From positions 2,353,204 through 2,417,203 of the forward strand of contig NW_025335440.1 of assembly GCF_004798865.1 (NCBI RefSeq): a stretch of 64,000 nt of DNA. The letters are read 5' to 3'. Positions 24,961 through 34,560 of the stretch are shown here, piece by piece. The number at the start of each line of letters is the position of its first letter. Position 1 is the stretch's first letter. The notes below the pieces were generated by a model. The model saw only the letters and a program-made list of their open reading frames with translations, searched no databases and had not been told where the DNA came from. This DNA is from Varanus komodoensis (taxonomy: Eukaryota; Chordata; Lepidosauria; Squamata; Varanidae). The position numbers were made by a program, and so were the translations under genes.

Positions 24961-25759
24961 CACAGCCGTGCATGTTGGACCAATTTCCTCCACTTAGGCA
25001 AGAATCAACTTGGAATTTACAAGCTTATGAATGAGGCGATATTGAGAATGAAAGCGGGGGTGGGGGGGAAATCTGCTTTCTCCAGCTTGTAGTGGTGGCA
25101 CATATACACAGCTGGTGCTGAGCACATGTGTGCTATTGCATTTGTCCCTGGGAACTGGGGTTTTGTTTCAGAGGCTGTGTATCTACCCCGCAACACCAGC
25201 CACAGTAGAAATCAGTTTCAAAGTAAGGATTTCTCCCTCCACCCCCGCCGCACCACACAAACACAATCAATGAGAGTCTCATCAAGGATGGTGTGGGGTA
25301 AATGTCAAAGAATGTCTGTGCATTCACAACATCGGCTGGTTTGTGGTGCCTGATCTAATTAATGCGGACTGCAGAGAAGAACATCTGAGTGGTTATGACA
25401 CTTGATTCAAAATTTAGCTAAGAATTATGAGCCAGAAAAAATTGTCTCCTGGACTAATAATTACAGTCTTAGATGATATCATGACCAGAAATAGTTTGGT
25501 TTTGTCAGACGTGGCAGGTCAGGCACCAATTCCTTACTCCATAGGAGGGAAGCTGCAGGGAATTCATGCTAGGAATCAGAGCTCATGGAATACAATACTA
25601 CCCCACAGTCTCCGAAGAGGTATCTCTCAGCATGGGAGTTTTGCTTAATTGCATTATGAAGCTTATTCCTGAGCTTTGATCCCATTTGCCATGATAACAG
25701 GCATGTGCTACTCGGTGGTGGGAGGGCGCTGCCACCTGGCTACCTGTCTGGTTCACATC
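24961..25759. other. Unassigned stretch
   Basis: No gene or repeat recognised. Confidence 0.5.
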
Positions 25760-25836
25760 CTTATTTATTTATTTATTTATTTAGAAAATTTCTATGCCGC
25801 CCCATTTGCCGAAGCCTCGGGGCGGCTCACAAACAA
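25760..25836 (-). mobile_element. L2-clade LINE 3'-end scrap
   Basis: A TTTA repeat (25761-25783) is followed by the L2 terminal block (TATGCCGCCCC, then CTCGGGGCGGCTCACAA), read on the minus strand. Only the last 60 or so bases of the element are present. Confidence 0.8.
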
Positions 25837-26404
25837 ATCCTTGTCTACAATCTCCCCGGTGAGGATGTTTCCAACTCACAGAAGAAACTTCTTCCCGTTC
25901 CTGAGCACCCAAAGGGTCGTTAAGGCCAGCCATCTGCAATTCACCGCACGGAAGGGCAATCATAAACACTTTTATTCACCCAAATCTTTGTGAGAAGAGC
26001 AAGTGGTGTTCTTTTAAATAATGGGCTGATTTTATTATTTTACAGCTGTTTATTTTTGCAGCATTTAATGGTACCCCTACTCCCTGACCTGGTAATTAGT
26101 ATGTTTGCCACATACCATGTTCATTTTGCAAGCTGCCTTGAAATGTCCTGTTGAAATGTTTTGAATAAAACAAGACAACACCAAAGGGGGCAACCTGATT
26201 GGGGCATGAGAGTTGCATTCCTCTTCTTTAGAAAAAGGGATTGTTTTTGATCATTTGCCACCTGAGTCACAAATAACGTGCTTGGTGACTCCCTAGCATG
26301 TTGGTTCTCAGGGTCAAAAATATTGTGTATTCCTGGTCAAAACTATGAAAGAATAAAATGCTCTCTAAACTAGGCAATATTAGACATACTGGTTATCAAT
26401 GGCT
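25837..26404. other. Unassigned stretch
   Basis: A possible old LINE remnant follows the L2 scrap (25840-25985). TTTTGAATAAAACAAGACAA near 26160 resembles a LINE tail. Uncertain. Confidence 0.35.
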
Positions 26405-26615
26405 ACTGGTCCCAAAGGGCAAGATGTAACTTCCAGTATCAGAGGAAGCATGCCTGTGTACCACAGCTGTTGGGGCACATGGGTTGGAAGCTGCTTTTGC
26501 ACCCAGTCCTGCTTGTGGGTTTCTCATGGGCAGCAGGATGGACAGAAGGCTGGGCTTGATGGACCCTTACTCTCATCCAGCATAGCTGTCCTTATGTTCT
26601 TAGGTGTGAAGCTTT
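26405..26615 (+). mobile_element. CR1-derived 3' tail of a diverged subfamily
   Basis: The segment ends with the GGCTTGATGGACCCTTAC / ATCCAGCATAGCTGTCCTTATGTTCTTA pattern (26546-26605), a frequent CR1-type 3' end in squamate genomes. No coding part is left. Confidence 0.5.
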
Positions 26616-28439
26616 GGCAGTTGGAAGATAACTAAAGAGGGAGGTACTGCTGCCATCTAAAAATGGTCTTCTAAGTATGGGCAGAACCAATTTAAAGTTG
26701 TGCTGCCAATGCCCATTTCAGAGAACCTCTCCAGATGGCATCAAGAGGTGCTTGAGTTTGACGAAAATCATCTGAGTTCCAGTCCCTTGTGTTTCTCCTG
26801 GAAAAATTATCCATCAGGGTGACCAGGGTGGGCAGATTCAGTGGCCAAACCAAGTCTAAACCCCAAGTCAAATAGATCTGGAACATCCATTTCATTCAAG
26901 GATATCCAACTGGCCACCACTCACTCAAGCTCTTTGCCCATGAAGGGGCTGTTATCTACTTTTGAGTTATCTACCTAACTATTCTTTGACAGTTTAATAA
27001 CTATCTGGGCCAAGCATTTGTTTTCTCCTGAGTAGTGGTCTCACTGCTACCATCTTTAAGGAGACTGGGGTCACTCCCTCTGGTTAGAAAGCATCTATGA
27101 CCCCTTCGGTTCCCCCTCACCACGAGAGACGACTGGCCACGAGAGGCAAGTGTCAAGGAAACGGGGCCACAGTCTACTGAGAACATTGCCCACACCCTCA
27201 AGCCCCACAGATGGAAAGCCATTCACTCAGATGCTGGAGCCAGATGTCGATCTGGACTGTATGACTTGTGCATCAGCCCTGTGCTAGCTGCGACAGCTAA
27301 CCTGGTTCCTCCAAGTCATGTACAAACATGTTATTTGGTGCAACCAGGAACTCTGAGTTCCTACTGAACCACACTCCCAAAGCCCCAACCCACCCATAAA
27401 AGCATGGCTGATTGGACATGAAAGGACGTCATGGTGGGGCAGGAAAAGATGCACCTTTGCCTCCATCACCAGAGGTAAATAAGGAGCCCTTACTTGTGCT
27501 TGCTGTGATTTGGGACTAATTTTCTTCCATCTTCCTTCTAATTCCAGTTGTCTCCAAGCCTGCTTCATTTCCCTGACCTTCAATGGATACCAATGAGCTG
27601 AATGTACTCTTTAAAATGGGGGAGGACAAAAGGAGTGATCGTGTTAAATGCAGTATCTATATAATTGGCCAAAGAAAAGGCAGCGAGAAGGGCTACTGCT
27701 TTTCTAAATATCCTACCAATTCATGTGCTTCAAATGAAAAGCTCATGGTAGGATACAGATTTCCCCGCCGTGGAGGAGCCTCCCTTATTTGAACCCCGTG
27801 CCCTCAGTGCAGAGGGCATGCCTTCACCTACTTGTTGAGAAGATCCATGCTCTGCCATTCCAAGAAATGATTTCAATATGAAATACTGAATCCAGAATAT
27901 CTCTCAAAGAGATGCGCCCCAGCAGACTCTGGACCTCTGGCTGAGTTATGTCCCAGACGGGCTTCCCCTCACCATTTCAGCCCCACGGCAGCTGGCAGTG
28001 AGCGGTGGCCGCTCTTTCTAGCAGGGAAGGGAGAAGCCACCTCCCAGCAGCTGCACCTGCTCTGGCCCACGGATGGGGGCCCAGCTGGTCTCCACGTGCA
28101 GTGCTGTTCTTCTTCAAAAGTGAGAGGGGCAGGGCGTGTGGCGCAGAGCAGTGATTCTGCCCACGCAAACGCTGGGTGCCACTTACGAGGCACTCAGGCT
28201 CACGAACGCGGCCAAGTGGACCACAGTCCGGGGAGCCAGGTCTGGGGAATCCAGCACACTCCAGCTCCGACCCCATGGATTCTGCGCATATCGCTACCCC
28301 GTTTTAAAAGGGAAGTCTCTGTGCTGACTCTGCTGGCATCAGAACGAGTTGATGCCACCACCTGATGCTAAACGCACCTAGCACAGCTGAGCCCCTCATG
28401 TCTGCAATAGGAATGCTTGAATGAAAAATGTTCAAGACA
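26616..28439. other. Unassigned stretch
   Basis: No gene recognised. GGGCGTGTGGCGCAGAGCAG at 28131-28150 could be a SINE head without a body. Confidence 0.4.
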
Positions 28440-28850
28440 ACTCAGGTACTCCAGCTATCATCTTGCTGCTTGTCTTGTGACTGATTCTTGTTTGTGTTTG
28501 TGATTATGGCTCACTCTGAGCAAACAGGAAACTTGCACAAACTGAGCAGCCGGTGATCAAACAGGAAATTTGCACAGCTTTGCACAGCTTTGCCAGATAT
28601 ACACAGCTTTCCTGCATAGTCTAAAGTGGGGCTGCTTCAGTCCACAGGGCAATCTTGTGCCAAATCCAACTGGGAAGGTTGGGCAAACTGAACATGAACA
28701 TAGGTCTGGCAGTTTATGAACATTTTTGGTGAACAGGTGCTTGTGCTTGTATGTGCATTTGAGATTTAAATCAGGGCATGCTAGCATATTTTGCGTGCAA
28801 AAATAAACTCTTTTGCATCCCTACCTGCAATCTCAGACCTAAATTTTGCA
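28440..28850. repeat. Periodic A/T-rich interspersed repeat, fragment
   Basis: AAACTTGCACAAACTGAG, GAAATTTGCACAGCTTTGC and TTGCACAGCTTTGC occur in near-tandem at 28530-28590, followed by GTGCATTTGAGATTTAAATC and GCAAAAATAAACTCTTTTGC. The vocabulary matches the 24-kb copy. Confidence 0.4.
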
Positions 28851-29797
28851 TTTTGCTTTGTTTTGTATCTTTCCCTTACTTCCCACATTCTGTATCACTC
28901 AGTCCAATGAAAGTTCTGGAGAACAAGAGGCAGCCATACTATTACCCGGCATTCTGCTTGTCTTAACATTCATACGGCCCAAGTGCAGGTTTAGTGAGGC
29001 CAGAGGGCTGAGTTCCACCAAAAGGTCACTGAACTTTGCCTATTTGTGGCTTAGGAGAATCAGCATCAGTGACATTTGCAACCGTAGCAGTAAATGTGTC
29101 TCCCCCTTCACTCCTAATAAGCCGCTTCCAAGACCGAGCAAGAACCATCATCAGCTTTTTATGACTTCAGGCAGGTAGTGGGAAGAAAGAATTAAATTGC
29201 CCTCCAAGGTCAACCTTGCCAGGCGCTCAGCAAATGAGGCCTCCCCAAGGATCCATAAAGCTGAAATACTTGTGTGTCATATATTAAAACATTAAAATGG
29301 CGGAGATCAAATATTATTAAACATCTGAGCAAACTATAAAAGGCAGGACATCTGGAACTGAGGCTGGGATTCTGGATAGATTCCAAAAGAGTAGTTAGTG
29401 CAGGGGAGCGGAGGGGTAAGAAAAGAGGGCAGAAACCCAAAGAACTATTAGCACACTTATGTGCAAGCTTTTTTTGAAAAATGGCAAAGGTACTGATCCA
29501 AGTTCCCTCCCAAGCCAAGCCAGAATGCCAGGGACAAGAAGAACCACCACCCGTTGCCTCTTCCAAGTTGAACTAGAGGAACTGGAGCCTATTACAGTAA
29601 AATGGCCGATGCAGAAATTCACCTATGAATATGGGAGTTGGGGAAACTGGGCCTGGAACACACAAACGAGCCTTGGCTACAATGCCTTCACAATTGCGAA
29701 TCCCGATAAGGTGGCGTTCCAGACTGCAGAAAGGCTAAACTTGTCTGGTGAAACACCAGTACAAATCCTTCACAGACTTTTTAGTAAAATGTGGGAT
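28851..29797. other. Unassigned stretch
   Basis: A 130-codon plus frame (29459-29851) runs into the DNA transposon and has no recognisable domain. Confidence 0.45.
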
Positions 29798-29799
29798 TA

Positions 29800-30095
29800 C
29801 CTTATTTTTCTGTGTATAAGACAATACTTTTTCTTAAAAATATTTACCTAAAAATGGAGGGGCGTCTTATACACAGTGGGCTGAGAGGAGAACTGTGGGC
29901 GCACTCCAGGGGGGAGACTGGCGCGATCACGGGCGCGCTTGTGCGGGGGGACAGGTGTGATCATGGGCACGTGTGCAGGGAGGCGGGGAGGCAGCAGGTG
30001 CACATGCGCAGCAGCAGCTGGCTCGCTCAGAGGTCGGTAAGAAAAGTGGGGGGGCGTCCTATACATAAGGGCGTCTTACAGATGGAAAAATATGG
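29800..30095. mobile_element. Non-autonomous DNA transposon with TA target duplication
   Basis: Terminal inverted repeats of about 23 bases (CCTTATTTTTCTGTGTATAAG... at the left, its complement at 30073-30095 with a few mismatches) are flanked on both sides by TA (29798-29799 and 30096-30097), as for Tc1/mariner-type insertion. Inside, GTGTATAAGAC at 29811-29821 is repeated inverted as GTCTTATACAC near 29867-29877, so the left end folds back on itself. The core is GC- and CpG-rich with no transposase. Confidence 0.75.
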
Positions 30096-30097
30096 TA

Positions 30098-30999
30098 TCT
30101 TCCCACTGTTGAGGGAAGAAAGTCTTTGATCTTAATAAGCAAAGCTAGCTTTGTGTAGGAGCTTGCACTACAGCAGTTAAAAGCACAGACCTTTGTAAAC
30201 CGGGCTGCTAGCCCTCAGTGTCTCTACCGCTGCAGCCTCTCTCCATTCCCAGTCCCTTCCCACTTCCCTCTATTGCATCAACACTTTGCACAAGAAGGGA
30301 GAAAGGGATCATTAAGAAGAGAAAGAGAACTGGCAAATGTAGGTACAACTTCGAGAAAGAGTGGTGCTGCACAAAAGGGAGAAAAACCTGGAGTGGACTT
30401 AATTTAGAGGAGAGGTAAAAGCTGTATCACCAGGGCTGTGTGAGCCCTGGTTTTGACGCTAGATGGTAGCTCGGCTGTGCTTGAACTTGCCAGGGATGAA
30501 GGGCCAGTGTATAATTCCCAGAAGGCAAACCACAGGGAACTCTGCCTTATGGGAAACAAGGCAATCCATGCTCTGACTTTTTACTAGATTATTCATGGTT
30601 GGAGAGAGGGGGTGAGAGAAGGTTTGCGTGCCCTTGCAATGAGCAGTGCATATATCCATTACCTTCTCAATAATACTGAAACCCTACAAGGCGGATCACT
30701 GGGGTTGCCGCTAGCCTTCCAATGCCACGGCTGTAGCTGTGAGAACAGTGCTTGCCTCAAAGACGACTGAGGAAGCTGGAGCCATTGGTGAGCATGAGCA
30801 TCCTGCTCACTGGCTCTGCAGGCACCCTGCTTCCAAGGGCTTCTCAAAAGGAAACTGCAGGTGAAATACCAGGCCGCAAATTCAGACCTTCCAGCACTGC
30901 TTGCCACTATTGCTCTTTGTCAAGCAGCATTCAGTTAGCAAAAGGTGAGCGGGGTTTAGGGCTTTGTCCCTACCCTGTTAAATGCCAAAGATGGTCAAA
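30098..30999. other. Unassigned stretch
   Basis: No gene or repeat recognised. Confidence 0.5.
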
Positions 31000-31039
31000 G
31001 AGGAGGAGGAGGAGCAGCAGCAGCAGCAGCAGCAGCAGC
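31000..31039. repeat. (GGA)n(GCA)n microsatellite
   Basis: Four GGA units followed by about nine GCA units. Read as protein it gives poly-Ser or poly-Ala, but there is no coding support around it. Confidence 0.9.
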
Positions 31040-31249
31040 TGTGAACTTCTGCAGAAAGGGATATGAGCTATGTTGAGCCTCAGGGAAGGGACAGAGCAGG
31101 GGAAAGGCAACATCTGTCCAGCACTTGGAAGATTTACACCCCCCTCCCCGTGTAAATAGGAGAATATCCAGCATCTGGTCCACCTGGATGGACAAAAGCC
31201 CCATGGACAAAAGGGATCAGCAAAACCCACTTTCATGCCCCTAATTCCA

Positions 31250-31520
31250 TCTTAAAACTCATTCCATTTCATTCCGTGTTAGCAGTGAGCTTTGCTTTTT
31301 CCTGTTTGTGTCTTACATGAAAATCTGTTCATATTTTTGTGCATAGTGAAATTTTCCATTCAATTTTTTCCATTGATTGTAGTGGATTTATGCTTGCCCC
31401 TCTCACAAGTACACCTTTTCCTGCACAATTCTGAAGCCACACTTGCTTTTGAGTGCTTTCTTTTCTTGGTCCATGAATTATATAATGCAAGCTTGGGAAA
31501 GCATGAGCTGTGGCTAGAGA
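31250..31520. repeat. Periodic A/T-rich interspersed repeat, fragment
   Basis: TTTTTGTGCATAGTGAAATT, ATTTTCCATTCAATTTTTTC and CACAAGTACACCTTTTCC are typical words of the family. The minus-strand L2 fragment begins just after it. Confidence 0.35.
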
Positions 31521-31545
31521 CTGCCTCTGCGTTTGCACTTTTTTT

Positions 31546-31564
31546 TTATTATTATTATTATTAT
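31546..31564. repeat. (TTA)n at the L2 3' end
   Basis: T-run plus TTA units at the terminus of the minus-strand L2 fragment. Confidence 0.9.
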
Positions 31565-32190
31565 AACATTTCTATGCCGCCCCTTGCCGAAACCTCGGGG
31601 CGGCTTACAACATGATAAAATACATTGAAATACAATAGTACATAATAAATTACCATTAAATATAACAATACAAAAAATACATTGATTTACAAATACAAAA
31701 TTAAAATTATCAGTATAAAATAAAAATATAGGATGAGAAAGAGAAGGAAGAAGAAGTTGCCCAGGCCAGATCATATGTTTTAACAATTGAAATGCTGTTT
31801 AAATAAAAAGGTCTTTACCTGGCGCCGAAAAACCAGTAACGACGGTGCCAGGCGGACCTCTTTGGGGAGTGAATTCCATAGGTTGGGCGCCACCGCAGAG
31901 AAAGCCCTCCTCCGGGTACTTACTCTCCTAATTTCTTTCATGGAGGGTTCCCGGAGAAGGGACTCTCCCGCAGATCTCAAAGGGTGGTCGGGCATATACG
32001 GACGTAAGCGCTCGTGCAGGTAGCCAGGACCCAAGCCGTTTAGGGCTTTGTAGGTCATAATCAACACCTTGAATTGGGCCCGGGCTTCAATGGGAAGCCA
32101 GTGAAGCTGATGGAGGACTGGAGTCATGTGAGCATAACGCCCCGTCCCCGTCAGCAACCTGGCAGCTCTATTTTGCACTTGCTCCAAAAG
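31565..32190 (-). mobile_element. L2-clade LINE 3' fragment with intact C-terminal frame
   Basis: The L2 3' terminus (reverse complement of the end of the 15.9-19.0 kb element, with the GCCGCCCC and GGGGCGGC blocks) is followed by UTR and by the minus-strand frame 31780-32187 (135 codons). That frame carries QNRAARLLTGTGRYAHMTPV, LHWLPIEARAQFKVL and AVAPNLWNSLPKEVRLAPSL, ending in KQHFNC as the longer copy ends in KCHFNC. The frame is unbroken over its length, so the copy is young. It is 5'-truncated at about 32190. Confidence 0.88.
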
Positions 32191-33169
32191 GTGCCGGTTG
32201 GAAGAATCCTGGCCAAAGCCAGGCCAGCGGGGGTTTCACGCCTTCCCGGGACACTGTCTCCATGCCGCCTTCTGCAGCAATTGCAAGCCGTCTCATGAAG
32301 TCCATAGCTACAAAGATCTTCCTGATACTGTTTTAAGGGACCCCATTAATAACACTATTTTATTAGGGTAATGCATATACAAAAGCTGGCAGTGGAGGCA
32401 AAATTAGCAGTACTATGACAAAGAAGGATGTTCATGCAGGTGGAAAGATACAGTAAAGAGGGAGGAGGGAATGTGGATTGGTCCCCACGGTAATTTTTGC
32501 AACAGCTACAGGGATGTGATATATGCCTTCATTGTCAGGAAGTATTTTATAACTTCACAGATTCCTTGCACTGCTAGGCTCAGAAATTCTAAACTGTGTT
32601 TTGTAACATGACTCCTGCTTTGTTATTTTAGGCTGTATGTAAATTTTTGCAAATTGTTGAGATATTGTCTGGGTACATTCAGGCAGCTTTTTGGTACATA
32701 TGATACAAAATGGTTTCATGTCTGTCAGGAAAAGCTGCCTTGTATTTCTCAACTGTATTTGAGGAAATCAGAGGCAACAGAGACACTGGAAGTACATCAA
32801 AAGGGGTCTACTGAAAATCAAGGGCCTCTTACATTTTTAGACTGTCGTCAAGTGCAGACTCATGTCGAGTAAAATGCAGTAGCTAACCCTTAAAGCTATG
32901 GGATGCGCAGAGACCACACAGGGGAAATTGTCGACCTCCTTGGTCGTGTGTTCTAACGTAAGCACTGTTGGGAGTGAGAAGGATGGAGGTCTTGGGAAGT
33001 GATTCGCATGGACTACTGGCTACATCCCAGGTTATTTGGAATTGGAACGTGAAACGAATTACACTGAGATTGAGGAGGATGGGGTAGGCCAAGGTACTAA
33101 GATAAAGGAGGAGGAGGAGGTTATCTCAAGGCCAGATGCTTTGCCGAGCCAGGCAGTTTCCGGGAATGG
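32191..33169. other. Unassigned stretch
   Basis: No gene or repeat recognised beyond the L2 truncation point. Confidence 0.5.
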
Positions 33170-33320
33170 CCGAGATGTGTAGCCTGAAGTGCCTGATCCT
33201 GCCTAATCTTGGAAGCTAAGCAGCGTCAGGCCTGGGCAGAAGTGGGATGGGTGACTTGAGTGTAGGAGTCTATTGCTGTCAACTGCCTAGAGAGCTTTGG
33301 CTATAGGCAGTATAAAAATG
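33170..33320 (+). mobile_element. SINE with 5S rRNA-derived head
   Basis: 33181-33256 aligns to vertebrate 5S rRNA, including CTTGGAAGCTAAGCAGCGTC (A-box region), GGCCTGG and GTGGGATGGGTGACT (intermediate element and C box). The rest is a non-5S body with CTAGAGAGCTTTGGCTATA and TATAAAAATGTAAT, shared with the copy at 53541. Such 5S-headed SINEs are known in vertebrates, including squamates. An AAT/GAT microsatellite grows from its tail. Confidence 0.8.
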
Positions 33321-33337
33321 TAATAATAATAATAATA

Positions 33338-33370
<33 letters not shown>
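33319..33370. repeat. (AAT)n(GAT)n microsatellite at a SINE tail
   Basis: Begins as AAT units from the tail of the 5S-headed SINE and switches to GAT units. Confidence 0.95.
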
Positions 33371-34179
33371 TGCAGCCAGTGGGAGGAATCCCTGTGGGAG
33401 AGGAATTCTCCAGCACAGACCAGCCCCTCCGTCCACCATCCACCCCATGGCATGGCATCAGCAGAGGCGGGACCCAGTTCAACAAGGAGGCATGCTTGCC
33501 TCCAGAAAGCCTTTCCCAAGGGGATGGGGCCCAGGCATGTTCATAAGCAGAGTTCCTGGAGGTAAAGACTAGATTTCGTTCAACAATCCATTTTGTGCAT
33601 GCTCAGAGTTCTGTTCTGGATGATTTGTACTTGGAAGCAATGAGGAACGTTTTAGAAGGAAAATGGTCCGTGGCATGGGATTGCTGGACAGTGGAACCTG
33701 GGATTGAGACAAACATTCCTAGTTAAGACACATTAACCAGGTAACTCAGTTATCATTTGGTGGGGTGACTCTCCTTTGCATCTATTGCTACAGAATCCTA
33801 TGCAATTGTTGTGGGTGGAATGCCGTACTTTTGCCTTTAAGCTGTATTGGGCCCAGGATCTGAGACTTGACTAAGGAATACTAACAGCTCCAGGATGGGC
33901 ATGTTATTTATCGGGGGAAATGCAGAGAGAGAGGTCTAGTAACACGGCCTTCCCACCTCCCCTCCCCTCTCCCAGCTGGGATGAATTAAACTAGACCTGT
34001 GTTTGAAAGCAACAGCAGGACAAGGTCTGGGGAAGTACAGAGCAACTGCCGTTTGAGAATGAAGAAGAGTGATGAGGGAAAAACACACAACAGGCAAGAC
34101 GGATGCGGGGTGGCAGGCAGGATACGTATTTGGAAGCAGGGATAGGTGAATGAACGGTGCTTGAAAGCACTAAAAGTTC
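33371..34179. other. Unassigned stretch
   Basis: No gene or repeat recognised. Confidence 0.5.
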
Positions 34180-34450
34180 CTCTGAAAGTTGCCTCACTCA
34201 TCTCTTGCTCAGTTCTTGTTCAGGCTTGCATTTTTATCATTTGGCGTTTGTGCGAATGGGAGATCTGTGCACACCTCTCAGACTGTGGGGAAGTTGCCTC
34301 CAGACTGCTTGAATCTACTGAGAAAATTTGCACGGATTCAAAATTTGCATGGAGTGAACTTGGAATTGGGCATGAGATGAAGATAAGCCCATGTTGGGCA
34401 ATTTGTAGGCATATTCAGGAGACATGTGACCACACAACTTTAGGGTTATG
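34180..34450. repeat. Periodic A/T-rich interspersed repeat, fragment
   Basis: AGAAAATTTGCACGGATTC, AAAATTTGCATGGAGTG and GGCAATTTGTAGGCATATTC repeat at short spacing, as in the 24-kb and 59-kb copies. The CR1 element at 34561 starts about 110 bases further on. Confidence 0.35.
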
Positions 34451-34560
34451 AATGAGGCATCCCTGCATGAGCCAAAGAACCCCATGCCTCCTCTCAAGCC
34501 TTTCCAGTCACACCTGCATTTTTTGGACATCAAATAGTGTTTTCAGCATGAGAGTTCAAG

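Noticed and set aside
28128-28330. Sauria-type SINE
   Set aside because: Only the GTGTGGCGCAGAGCAG head-like word fits; no body or tail follows.
31000-31039. Poly-Ser/poly-Ala coding repeat
   Set aside because: A plain GGA/GCA microsatellite with no coding frame of substance on either side.
33181-33256. Functional 5S rRNA gene
   Set aside because: Only part of 5S is present, with substitutions, and it is joined to a SINE body shared with 53541.
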